A stretch of DNA of 64,000 nucleotides from Paenibacillus aestuarii (GTDB lineage: Bacteria; Bacillota; Bacilli; Paenibacillales; NBRC-103111). Below, in pieces: positions 8,767 to 17,266 of this stretch. Where the stretch lies: assembly GCF_027789125.1 (NCBI RefSeq), contig NZ_JAQFVF010000043.1, positions 18,776 through 82,775 on the forward strand. Direction: 5' to 3'. The notes under the pieces are model-generated. The model had not been told where the DNA came from and made no database searches. It worked only from the letters and a program-made list of their open reading frames with translations. The translations under genes were made by a program, and so were the position numbers. Numbering within the stretch: the stretch's first letter is position 1; the number at the start of each line of letters is the position of its first letter.

Positions 8767-10188
8767 ATGAGTAAAAAAACGATGTTTGAAAAGATTTGGG
8801 AAAATCACGTCATTCACCAGGAAGCTGGCAAGCCTAGCGTCATTTATATTGACTTGCACCTGGTGCACGAAGTAACCTCGCCGCAGGCGTTTGAAGGTCT
8901 CCGCATGTCGGGACGCAAAGTCCGCAGACCGGACCTGACGTATGCAACGATGGATCACAACGTTCCGACGAAGGATCGCTACAACATCACAGATCCGATC
9001 TCCAAACAGCAAATTGATACACTTTCGCAAAACTGCCGTGATTTCGGCGTTACTTTATTTGATCTTGACAGCATTGATCAAGGCGTCGTACACGTTATGG
9101 GACCTGAGCTTGGACTTACACACCCGGGCAAAACGATCGTTTGCGGCGATAGCCACACGTCCACGCACGGCGCGTTCGGCGCGCTCGCTTTCGGTATCGG
9201 AACGAGTGAAGTTGAGCACGTCTTGGCGACACAAACTTTGCAGCAATCCAAAGCCAAAACTTTGGAAGTGCGCGTGAACGGCAGCTTGAAGCCGGGCGTT
9301 ACGGCGAAGGACTTGATTCTGGGCGTAATCGCCAAATACGGCACGGATTTCGCGACGGGCTACGTTATCGAATATACAGGCGAAGCGATTCGCGGTCTTT
9401 CGATGGAAGAGCGTATGACTGTATGTAATATGTCCATCGAAGCTGGTGCTAGAGCAGGTCTGATCGCACCGGATGAGACGACATTCAACTATCTGCGCGG
9501 ACGTGAATATGTGCCGCAAGGCGCAGCGTTCGATGCTGCTGTAGATCAATGGAAGCATTATGTTACCGACGAAGGCGCGGTTTATGACTGGACCGTTGAC
9601 TTTGATGCCGATTCCTTGATTCCGCAAGTGACTTGGGGCACAAGCCCAGGAATGGGAACGAACGTGAACGCATTGGTTCCGGATCCGCAAAGCTTCGCTA
9701 CTGAGAACGAACGCAAAGCGGCTGAGAAGGCGCTTGAATATATGGGCTTAACGCCTGGAACGCCAATGACGGAGCTGAACGTGGACTATGTCTTTATCGG
9801 CTCTTGTACAAATGGACGTATCGAGGATCTTCGCGCAGCAGCACAAATCGCGCAAGGATACAAAGTGGATCCTTCCGTAACGGCGATCGTCGTACCGGGA
9901 TCCGGACGCGTTAAAATTCAAGCCGAAAAAGAAGGCTTGGACAAAATTTTCTCCGAAGCAGGATTTGAATGGCGCGATGCGGGATGCAGCATGTGTCTGG
10001 CGATGAATCCGGACGTTCTGCAACCGGGACAGCGTTGTGCATCAACGTCGAACCGTAACTTTGAAGGCCGTCAAGGCCGTGGCGGGCGTACGCACCTGGT
10101 ATCGCCGGCAATGGCAGCTGCTGCCGCAATCAGAGGACGTTTCGTCGATGTGCGCGACTGGGAAATCAAAGCGTACCAACAAGCTTAA
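8767..10188 (+). CDS. leuC: 3-isopropylmalate dehydratase large subunit
   Basis: With LeuD it isomerises 2-isopropylmalate to 3-isopropylmalate in leucine synthesis. It has 473 residues, the normal length. It belongs to the aconitase superfamily: [15 protein letters not shown] near residue 130, and the [4Fe-4S] cysteines in [12 protein letters not shown] (about 347) and [10 protein letters not shown] (about 407 and 410). The start ATG 8767 follows AAGAGGTGACTGGAA. No leuA or leuB is present, and no T-box precedes the gene, so control may lie with the divergent LysR protein. Confidence 0.98.
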   Translation: MSKKTMFEKIWENHVIHQEAGKPSVIYIDLHLVHEVTSPQAFEGLRMSGRKVRRPDLTYATMDHNVPTKDRYNITDPISKQQIDTLSQNCRDFGVTLFDLDSIDQGVVHVMGPELGLTHPGKTIVCGDSHTSTHGAFGALAFGIGTSEVEHVLATQTLQQSKAKTLEVRVNGSLKPGVTAKDLILGVIAKYGTDFATGYVIEYTGEAIRGLSMEERMTVCNMSIEAGARAGLIAPDETTFNYLRGREYVPQGAAFDAAVDQWKHYVTDEGAVYDWTVDFDADSLIPQVTWGTSPGMGTNVNALVPDPQSFATENERKAAEKALEYMGLTPGTPMTELNVDYVFIGSCTNGRIEDLRAAAQIAQGYKVDPSVTAIVVPGSGRVKIQAEKEGLDKIFSEAGFEWRDAGCSMCLAMNPDVLQPGQRCASTSNRNFEGRQGRGGRTHLVSPAMAAAAAIRGRFVDVRDWEIKAYQQA

Positions 10189-10237
10189 TTTGCATGAGGG
10201 AAAGCTGAGCTTACCTTAGTTAAAGGAGAATGTGAAT

Positions 10238-10843
10238 ATGGAAGCTTTTAAACAACATACAGGCCTTGTCGGTCCTGTTGACCGTGTGAACGTAGATACA
10301 GATGCAATTATCCCTAAACAATTTTTGAAGCGCATTGAACGCTCAGGTTTCGGCCAGTTCCTATTCTTCGAGTGGAGATGGGACGAAGCGGGCAACGTCA
10401 TTGAGAGCTTTCCGCTGAATCAGGAGCGCTTTCAAGGAGCATCCGTGCTAATCTCCAGAGCCAACTTCGGCTGCGGATCATCCCGTGAGCACGCGCCTTG
10501 GGCGATTCAAGATTTCGGTTTCCGCGTCATCGTCGCACCGTCCTATGCGGACATTTTCTACAACAACTGCTTCAAAAACGGCATTTTGCCGATCAAGCTT
10601 TCTGAAGAGCAAGTGGAAGATTTGTTCCAGCGTACAGCAAAGCATGATGGCTACAAGCTGCATGTTGACTTGGAGACCAACAAGCTGACGGACGATTACG
10701 GCCTCAGCATTGAATTCGCGCTGGATGAGCACCGCCGCCAGTTCCTGCTGCAAGGCTTGGATGACATCGGCTTAACACTTCAGCATGCGGACAAAATTTC
10801 CGCATACGAAGAGTTGCATAAACAGCGTCTGGCTTATAAATAA
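10238..10843 (+). CDS. leuD: 3-isopropylmalate dehydratase small subunit
   Basis: Swivel-domain partner of LeuC, 201 residues. The family motifs GPVDRVNVDTDAIIPKQFL and NFGCGSSREHAPWAI are present. ATG 10238 lies nine bases after AAAGGAG; an in-frame GTG at 10232 is too near the ribosome binding site. It follows leuC by 49 bp in the same operon, and two terminators follow. Confidence 0.97.
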   Translation: MEAFKQHTGLVGPVDRVNVDTDAIIPKQFLKRIERSGFGQFLFFEWRWDEAGNVIESFPLNQERFQGASVLISRANFGCGSSREHAPWAIQDFGFRVIVAPSYADIFYNNCFKNGILPIKLSEEQVEDLFQRTAKHDGYKLHVDLETNKLTDDYGLSIEFALDEHRRQFLLQGLDDIGLTLQHADKISAYEELHKQRLAYK

Positions 10844-10879
10844 TTAGCCTCCTGCGAGCGCCAGGTAAGGTTTCATACA

Positions 10880-10918
10880 GCAAATAGCGGAAGAGATTCT
10901 TCCGCTATTTGCTTTTTT
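10880..10918 (+). terminator. Intrinsic terminator of leuCD
   Basis: GCAAATAGCGGAAGA and TCTTCCGCTATTTGC form a 15-bp perfect stem with a 3-base loop followed by TTTTTT. Confidence 0.95.
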
Positions 10919-10932
10919 GTGCGTTTTCAAGG

Positions 10933-10955
10933 GGAGGAGAGCCTCCTCTTTTTTT
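10933..10955 (+). terminator. Second, back-up terminator after leuCD
   Basis: GGAGGAGAGCCTCCTC followed by seven Ts, 15 bases after the first terminator. Confidence 0.7.
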
Positions 10956-11051
10956 CTAGTCATCTTGCAACTTTTGGCAGTTTTCCGCGTCTAACTTTTT
11001 ACTAGATTGTCGTAAGAACGGAGGTTGTGCTGTCAGATCAATGGTGATTTT

Positions 11052-11059
11052 GCTATAAT
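11052..11059 (+). promoter_or_regulatory. Extended -10 promoter element of the amidase gene
   Basis: TGCTATAAT is an extended -10 (TATAAT at 11054-11059). No good -35 is seen 17 bp upstream, which is usual for this promoter class. It lies about 77 bases before the amidase start. Confidence 0.55.
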
Positions 11060-11135
11060 AATAGAGCTGCTGCTAGAAGACGAAACCATGGGTGCGATTA
11101 TGAAAATTACAATCCGACTTACATAGAGGTGAATA

Positions 11136-12626
11136 ATGAAACTGCGTGCAAAATTACCCGCTATTTTTTTAATTCTCATCGTTTTCATCCTAACCATGCC
11201 TGCCTATGCGTTTGGAGCTGAAGCTGCCAAACCGGCCATCAAGCTTTTTATGAATGAAAAGCAACTGGTCGTAAGCGAGGTAGCTCCGACTATTGTCAAT
11301 GGCAACACCATCGTACCTGTAAGGATTATTGCCGAGGAAATCGGCGCCAAGGTAGGGTGGGACGGAGCCACTCGCAAGGTGACAATTGCCAAAGGCGATA
11401 TGAACTTACAGCTGACGATTGACAGCACGACGGCGATCATCAAGGGCAAGAAGCAGACGATGGAAGTCGCTCCTGTCATTATGAACGGCAATACGATGCT
11501 GCCGCTGCGTTTTGTTGGCGAACAGCTGGGCATTGAGTTCAATTGGGACGCTATCACGTCTTCCGTACATATGTTCAAAAAGGACGATTCGGCATCCGTT
11601 CCTGTAACAGCAACACCTGACGGCGAAGGTGACGATAAGAACGAAGGGACTCCACCCGCAGTAGTGCCGGACCAACCGGCACCGGGCCAATCAACTTCAG
11701 GTCAAACCGCGACGAATCAGCCGCCGACTACGGGGACGAAGCCTTCGGTACAGGCGAGCCTCATCACGTCCATCGAGCTGACGGATAAAGAATTAATCGT
11801 CAAATCAAAGGACGGAACCTTGCAGCCAGCAGTAATGAAACTAAGCAATCCGACACGGATCGTTTTTGATTTTCCGAATATGGCGCTGGATGACTCTTTC
11901 CAGAAGATGCTTGTGAAGAACGCCGGTGAGATGCCTTCTAAACATCCGCTCGTTCAGAAAGTAAGATTTTCCAATTATTCCGATAGTCCTGCTACGGTAC
12001 GAGTGATTCTGGATCTCAAAGACGGCGGTGCGGATTACCGCGTACAGCCCGTTAAGACGCCTAATCAATGGAATGCCGTCATTGAAGAACGCCGTTTGAC
12101 CGTCGTAATCGACGCCGGACACGGCGATCAAGATCCGGGGGCGCTGTCCATTACCGGCAGGCATGAGAAGGATTTTACCCTGTCTACAGCGAAGAAAGTA
12201 CAGCAGCTTCTCTCTCAGGACAAGCGTATTAACGTGTTGATGACCCGCTCGGATGACACATTTATTCCGCTGGACGACCGTGTGGCGTTTGCGAATAACC
12301 AGCAGGCGGACCTGTTCCTATCTATTCACGGCAACAGCGCCAAAGCGACGATCTCCGGCACGGAAACGTACTATTACAGACCGGAAAGCTTGGATTTTGC
12401 GAAAGTCGTTCATAAATATGTAACGGCTGCAACCGGTTTTCCAGACCGCAAAGTACGTGTAGCCGACTATCGGGTCATTAATAAAACGACGATGCCGGCC
12501 GTGTTGGTCGAAGTCGGATATTTGTCCAACGCTAATGACGAAGCCGCCATGTATAAGGATGATTTTCAAAGTCAGGTAGCCGCATCCCTTGTAGCAGCAA
12601 TCAAAGAATACTTGAATCTCAAATAG
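11136..12626 (+). CDS. N-acetylmuramoyl-L-alanine amidase with copper-amine-oxidase-like and AMIN domains
   Basis: A 496-residue exported peptidoglycan hydrolase. A signal peptide covers residues 1-27 (to AYAFGAEA). Two halves of a copper-amine-oxidase N-terminal-like domain occupy about 35-148. A Pro/Thr/Gln-rich linker lies at 155-205, an AMIN domain at 210-300, and Amidase_3 at 310-495. Zinc ligands are visible as DAGHGDQDPGA, the Glu of GRHEKD and LSIHGN; the catalytic Glu is in LVEVGYLSN. The N-terminal domains should hold it to the wall. It heads a probable operon with a GerMN lipoprotein and an SLH protein. RBS AGAGGTG precedes the ATG. Confidence 0.94.
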   Translation: MKLRAKLPAIFLILIVFILTMPAYAFGAEAAKPAIKLFMNEKQLVVSEVAPTIVNGNTIVPVRIIAEEIGAKVGWDGATRKVTIAKGDMNLQLTIDSTTAIIKGKKQTMEVAPVIMNGNTMLPLRFVGEQLGIEFNWDAITSSVHMFKKDDSASVPVTATPDGEGDDKNEGTPPAVVPDQPAPGQSTSGQTATNQPPTTGTKPSVQASLITSIELTDKELIVKSKDGTLQPAVMKLSNPTRIVFDFPNMALDDSFQKMLVKNAGEMPSKHPLVQKVRFSNYSDSPATVRVILDLKDGGADYRVQPVKTPNQWNAVIEERRLTVVIDAGHGDQDPGALSITGRHEKDFTLSTAKKVQQLLSQDKRINVLMTRSDDTFIPLDDRVAFANNQQADLFLSIHGNSAKATISGTETYYYRPESLDFAKVVHKYVTAATGFPDRKVRVADYRVINKTTMPAVLVEVGYLSNANDEAAMYKDDFQSQVAASLVAAIKEYLNLK

Positions 12627-12678
12627 CTTCGCGGATGAAACCTGCTTTCCGTCGGGAAGCCCTTAAGGAGTGAATCAG

Positions 12679-13272
12679 ATGTCTCAAACAAGCCGCCTGG
12701 TGCAAGGGGCGCTTCTCGTAGGTGCCCTCACCTTAACATTAACTGCATGCGGGCAGAAACAGCTGCTGGTTGGAGGCGCTGCCCCTCAGTCTACAAGTCA
12801 AGCTACTTCGCCGGCCGTTCAAACTCCGCAACCGACGCCGACAGCTACGCCACAGCCTACGCAGGAGCCACTGCACCAGAAGAAGGTAAAAGCGTACTAC
12901 AGCGATCCGGACGAGATGAAGCTGGTCGAGAAGGAAGTTACCGTCAGTTACAAGCAGGACAGCGGCATGTATGAAGCTGCTTTTAACGCGCTGAAATCGA
13001 GCAATGATGCGAACGCCGTATCGCTGTTCGACGATATGGCGTTTACGAGCGTGAAGCTGGATGCAGCCAAAGGCGAACTGCATGTGGATATGAAGTTCGG
13101 TCCGAAGACGCAATTAGGAGCGCCAGGCGAGGATCTTTTTCTACAGGCTTTGAAGAAAACCGCATTCCAGTTTCCAGAAGTCAAAACGCTTTATGTGCTG
13201 AAGGATGGCAAACAAGTGGAGAGCTTGATGGGCCATCTCGAATTGCCTTATCCAATTAAGCGTCCTAATTAA
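12679..13272 (+). CDS. GerMN-domain lipoprotein
   Basis: A 197-residue lipoprotein. Its signal peptide ends in the lipobox LTAC with the modified Cys near residue 24. A Gln/Pro/Thr-rich spacer follows, then a GerMN domain (about 65-190, VKAYYSDPDEMKLVEKEV onward). GerMN domains occur in spore-germination GerM and in wall-associated lipoproteins and are thought to bind wall components. ATG 12679 lies eight bases after AAGGAG; the GTG at 12670 is part of that site. It starts 52 bp after the amidase gene and probably acts with it at the cell surface. Confidence 0.9.
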   Translation: MSQTSRLVQGALLVGALTLTLTACGQKQLLVGGAAPQSTSQATSPAVQTPQPTPTATPQPTQEPLHQKKVKAYYSDPDEMKLVEKEVTVSYKQDSGMYEAAFNALKSSNDANAVSLFDDMAFTSVKLDAAKGELHVDMKFGPKTQLGAPGEDLFLQALKKTAFQFPEVKTLYVLKDGKQVESLMGHLELPYPIKRPN

Positions 13273-13301
13273 AGGATCAAGCAGAGGAGTCCAATGAATC
13301 A

Positions 13302-16028
13302 ATGAAAAATAGGAAATTAGCAAGCGCAATTGTAAGCTCATTAATCGTGACAAGCTTGGCGGGAACGCCTGCTTTGGCAGCTTCTACTACGTCAACAACA
13401 TCCAATACAAGCTCCGATGCAGTGAAGCTTTCTTTCCCGGATGTCACATCGGATTATTGGGGAATTCGCCATATTTCCAAGCTGGCCCTTGAAGGCATTA
13501 TTCAAGGTTATGAAGACGGGGCATACCGTCCGGAAAATTCCGTTTCCCAGCAGGACGTGCTGATTATGGCGGTCCGTATGATGGGGCTGCAGAGCCAAGT
13601 GGACAGCCTGACAGCTGCTACTGTATTCCCTGATTTCATGCAGGTGGATTCCTACGCCCGTAATTATGTAGCCGTTGCACTGCAGAAGGGCCTGATCTCC
13701 AATGAAGAGGAGAAAGCAAGAGCCCAGAACGAAACGTCCAAGGATAGCTGGGGACAGCGCAAAGCAAGCCGTGAATGGGTCGCCGAAGTTGTCATTCGTG
13801 CTATTGGCAAAGCGTCCTTGGCGCAGAGCATGAGCTCTTCGCCAAGCGCATTCAACGACAACAGCGCGATCAGCTTTTCGACGCTTGGGTATGTGAATGC
13901 GGCGGTTGCGCTTAACATCGTCAACGGCTTTGAAGATGGCTCTTTCCAACCGAAAGGCGCCGTCACACGTGCGCAAATGGCCGCTTTCTTAAGCCGCTCG
14001 CAGAAAGAGCTGGATACGCTGCCTGCACGCGCAAAGAAAGGCTACGTGACAGGTTTGACAACAGGCAGTATCGCCATTATGGATGATGAAGGTAACACGA
14101 GTACATACAAGCTAGCTTCGAACACGACGTTCTACGGCTTGAAAAATGATACACCGATTGATCCCAAAACGATCCAAGAGACTTATCAGGTTTCACTTGT
14201 GCAAGTCAACGGAACTGCGTATTACGTTGAAGTTTTGAACGATGAGCTGCAAATGGATATTTACCAAGGCAAGCTTTTGAACTTAAATATGAATGCGCTG
14301 AAGGCGACGCTGGACAATTACGAAGTCTACGACTTGGCGCCGGATGCTACAGTCACGGATGCGGATGGACATGGCCTCAGCTTGGGCGCGCTAGTTGCCG
14401 GCAGTACGCTAGAACTGCGGAAGAGCAAACTGGTGCAGGGCGACAAAATTACATCAGTGATCGTCAAGCAAGTTCCGGTCAACAAGACGGCATCGGGTAC
14501 GATTCAGACACTGAATAAAGACACGCTGCAGCTAACGGTATTGGACAGCACTTCTGGTCAAGCGGAAACGTATGGCTTCTCCAGTAAGCTGGTGGCGACG
14601 TTATCTGATAACACGCTCGTCGATCTGCAATCTTTACATGTTGGCGATACGATCGACTATACGGTGCAGAACAGTGAAATTGTCAAAATTGTCGTGAAGA
14701 AACAAGCGGAAGTCGGCGTCTCGGTAGAAGGCACCTTGAAGGACATCAGCAGCGACAAAACGTATCTGACTATTAGCAAAACGCAAGATGCACAGCTGGG
14801 TGCTTATTTGATCGGAGATAACGTGAAGATCAACATAACCGGCCTGACGAACGCCAGTCTTTACGATATTGCTCCTGGAGACCAATTGAAGCTGGATATC
14901 CTCAACAATAAAGTAACGCAAATTACAGTTGTAAACCGCTCGATCGAGAACTTATATTTTGCTAAAATTATTTCTTATGATCAAACGAACAAAATTTTGA
15001 CGGTAACTGATAATTCCGGGCTACCGCACGCGTATCAATTGACAGATACAATGACCATCATGTATGCCGGCACGAAATTGCCTTTCAGCAGCTTTGCCGT
15101 GACGTTTATACCTGGGAAGTATGTAGACCTGTTGGTTTCCAAAAATAATGTCACACAGATCCAAATGTCGCAGCAGCTGGATGGCGTGCTGACGCAGCTG
15201 AACTTGACGACAAGCGATCTGACGTTGAAAACAGACAGCGGACAAAGCTTGAGCTTTAAGCTGACTTTCTCGCCAACGGTGGACCTGGCCAACAGAACGG
15301 GCAGCACGCTGTCCGACTTGTCGATCGGCGATAAAATCAGCCTGATGTTGAGCTACGATCAATCCATCGTCACGAAAATCGTCACAAGCAAAACCGAGAT
15401 GTTCAAAACCGTCCTGGCGAGTGTGAACAGCAATCAGTTAACTGTATCCGATTCAGCGAATAAGACGTATGTCGTCAGTTTGGACGGCGTGCCAATCGTG
15501 AGAGCCGATCAAAATACGGGAGCGATTTCCGATTTCGTAACCGATGAATACGTGCTGCTTTCCTTCAAAGGTTCGTCAGCCACTCGCGCTGAGATCGTGA
15601 ACACGGTGCGTGGGAAAGTTACAGCCGTTGATACGGCGAGCAACAGTTTGACTGTGCAAGATTATAGCGGCAATAGCCAAGTCATTGCGCTAGGCGGCAA
15701 CTATGCGGTCACGATGAATGGCGGCGCGGCACTAAGCTTCAATTCGATTAAAGTCGGCGATCGCATTCAAGTGATGAAAGATGCGAGCAGCCGCATGCTG
15801 GTACAAGTCGCTACTTCGGCCAAACGTGAATTTGTCAGCTACAACAACATCGTGAACCAGATGAATTTCAAAGCTGTAAGCTCCGGCGATAAGACGGCGT
15901 TTAATCTGTATTCGCGCGCGTACTATCATAAAGGCGCTGATGTTCTAACCGCTTCGTCGTTCCAAGCTGGCGACCAAGTGATGGTATATGTGTTGGATGA
16001 TAAAATTGTCGAGCTGGATAAGCAATAA
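13302..16028 (+). CDS. S-layer-homology (SLH) domain surface protein with repeated beta domains
   Basis: A 908-residue exported protein. The signal peptide covers 1-27 (GTPALAAS). Three SLH domains follow at about 43-95, 105-168 and 182-237; the first has FPDVTSDYWGIRHIS and the third GFEDGSFQPKGAVTRAQMA. They bind pyruvylated secondary wall polymer. The remaining ~670 residues carry about seven divergent repeats of a short beta module, each marked by a G-x-V/I-x-x-hydrophobic segment followed by an LTV-type strand (for example VRGKVTAVDTASNSLTVQD). No catalytic motif was found. A structural or binding role at the wall is inferred. It lies 29 bp after the GerMN gene. Confidence 0.9.
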   Translation: MKNRKLASAIVSSLIVTSLAGTPALAASTTSTTSNTSSDAVKLSFPDVTSDYWGIRHISKLALEGIIQGYEDGAYRPENSVSQQDVLIMAVRMMGLQSQVDSLTAATVFPDFMQVDSYARNYVAVALQKGLISNEEEKARAQNETSKDSWGQRKASREWVAEVVIRAIGKASLAQSMSSSPSAFNDNSAISFSTLGYVNAAVALNIVNGFEDGSFQPKGAVTRAQMAAFLSRSQKELDTLPARAKKGYVTGLTTGSIAIMDDEGNTSTYKLASNTTFYGLKNDTPIDPKTIQETYQVSLVQVNGTAYYVEVLNDELQMDIYQGKLLNLNMNALKATLDNYEVYDLAPDATVTDADGHGLSLGALVAGSTLELRKSKLVQGDKITSVIVKQVPVNKTASGTIQTLNKDTLQLTVLDSTSGQAETYGFSSKLVATLSDNTLVDLQSLHVGDTIDYTVQNSEIVKIVVKKQAEVGVSVEGTLKDISSDKTYLTISKTQDAQLGAYLIGDNVKINITGLTNASLYDIAPGDQLKLDILNNKVTQITVVNRSIENLYFAKIISYDQTNKILTVTDNSGLPHAYQLTDTMTIMYAGTKLPFSSFAVTFIPGKYVDLLVSKNNVTQIQMSQQLDGVLTQLNLTTSDLTLKTDSGQSLSFKLTFSPTVDLANRTGSTLSDLSIGDKISLMLSYDQSIVTKIVTSKTEMFKTVLASVNSNQLTVSDSANKTYVVSLDGVPIVRADQNTGAISDFVTDEYVLLSFKGSSATRAEIVNTVRGKVTAVDTASNSLTVQDYSGNSQVIALGGNYAVTMNGGAALSFNSIKVGDRIQVMKDASSRMLVQVATSAKREFVSYNNIVNQMNFKAVSSGDKTAFNLYSRAYYHKGADVLTASSFQAGDQVMVYVLDDKIVELDKQ

Positions 16029-16048
16029 GTTGAACTAATTTCAAGGTG

Positions 16049-16096
16049 ATCCGTCTGTTATGTAGGAACGCTGTTCCTTATGCAGACGGATTTTTT
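16049..16096 (+). terminator. Intrinsic terminator after the SLH gene
   Basis: ATCCGTCTG and CAGACGGAT enclose an inner GGAAC/GTTCC hairpin, and six Ts follow. It ends the amidase-GerMN-SLH unit. Confidence 0.9.
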
Positions 16097-16219
16097 GTCA
16101 TAGTTAATAAAAATTCGCTCAACTTTTAAAAAATGTTCGCATTTAACTGCTGATAAGCATTGATTCTGCCTGCACAATTCGCTAAACTGAAGAATATTAC
16201 GCCTCAAGGAAGAACTGAG

Positions 16220-16891
16220 ATGACACAGAAGCTGGTAAGGCATGTTTTAGATACGATTGGTGAGCTGTTTCCGGATGCGCATTGCGAGCTGCACCACAGC
16301 AACCCGTTTGAGCTGACTATTGCCGTGCTGCTTTCAGCACAGTGTACAGATGAAACAGTCAATAAAGTGACGCATACGTTGTTTCAAAAGTATAAGCGGC
16401 CAGAAGATTACTTAGCCGTTCCGCTTGAGGAGTTAGAGCAAGATATTCGCCGGATCGGCTTGTTCCGCAACAAGGCCAGCAACATTCAGAAGCTATGTCA
16501 GCTGCTGCTGGACAAGTATGACGGTCAAATCCCGGAAAAACACGAGCAACTAGTTGAACTGCCTGGCGTCGGTCGGAAAACGGCGAATGTCGTTGTTTCG
16601 AATGCGTTTGGCGTGCCTGCGATTGCTGTAGACACGCATGTGGAGCGCGTCTCCAAGAGACTCGGTCTTGCCGGTCAGGAAGACTCTGTACTTGAAGTTG
16701 AGAAGAAGCTGATGAAGAAAGTGCCGCGTGATGAATGGACACAGACGCATCATCGTTTAATTTTTTTCGGACGGTACCACTGCAAAGCGCAAAATCCGGC
16801 ATGCGACGTTTGTCCCTTATTGGATAAATGCCGTGAAGGCAAACAACGTATGAAACCAAGTAAACGTAGAAAAACTAGTACCAACAATTGA
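16220..16891 (+). CDS. nth: Endonuclease III
   Basis: DNA glycosylase/AP lyase for oxidised pyrimidines, 223 residues. The helix-hairpin-helix LPGVGRKTANVV carries the catalytic Lys. The catalytic Asp is in AVDTHVERV. The [4Fe-4S] loop at the C-terminus has C-X6-C-X2-C-X5-C (CKAQNPACDVCPLLDKC). The frame opens earlier, at 16160, but those residues do not resemble Nth. ATG 16220 after CAAGGAAGA gives the normal N-terminus. Confidence 0.97.
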   Translation: MTQKLVRHVLDTIGELFPDAHCELHHSNPFELTIAVLLSAQCTDETVNKVTHTLFQKYKRPEDYLAVPLEELEQDIRRIGLFRNKASNIQKLCQLLLDKYDGQIPEKHEQLVELPGVGRKTANVVVSNAFGVPAIAVDTHVERVSKRLGLAGQEDSVLEVEKKLMKKVPRDEWTQTHHRLIFFGRYHCKAQNPACDVCPLLDKCREGKQRMKPSKRRKTSTNN

Positions 16892-16910
16892 TATGCAAAC
16901 AAAGGATGGG

Positions 16911-17192
16911 ATGGAAATGAAATGCATCGCCGTATACACAAGCAGTTTTGAAATGTTCTCTGATATCTATGAGCAAGTGATTAAGACTCCTTTGAAAGAG
17001 AACGAAGAGAAAGTCATCGAAGGCATTACGGTCAGCGAATCCGGTGAGGTTCCGCAAAACTACATAGACAAAATGAAAACGAAGCCTGAAGTTGTCGTGA
17101 TGAAAGTAAAAGATTCCGATATTACGATTTTGCAACATCGTGATGTATTCGAAATTTTCTTACCGGAAAACGAAAAAGTAGTCATGTCCTAA
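16911..17192 (+). CDS. Small conserved-looking protein of unknown function
   Basis: About 93 residues (MEMKCIAVYTSSFEMF onward), acidic, predicted alpha/beta, with no signal peptide or membrane segment. I do not recognise a domain with confidence. AAAGGA (16901-16906) lies 4 bases before ATG 16911 and 10 before ATG 16917, so either start is possible. Coding is supported by the ribosome binding site, codon pattern, position 19 bp after nth, and a terminator one base after its stop. It may be co-transcribed with nth. Confidence 0.75.
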   Translation: MEMKCIAVYTSSFEMFSDIYEQVIKTPLKENEEKVIEGITVSESGEVPQNYIDKMKTKPEVVVMKVKDSDITILQHRDVFEIFLPENEKVVMS

Positions 17193-17215
17193 ATCTCCCT
17201 CAGGGAGATTTTTTT
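17192..17215 (+). terminator. Intrinsic terminator after the small gene at 16911
   Basis: AATCTCCCT-C-AGGGAGATT followed by Ts to 17215. Confidence 0.9.
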
Positions 17216-17266
17216 CTGTTATAATGTTAGGTTGTAGAGGGCAAGTTCAGCTGGGGGAGATTGACG

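Noticed and set aside
11088..11126. 12-codon leader-peptide-like frame before the amidase gene
   Set aside because: No ribosome binding site and no run of regulatory codons.
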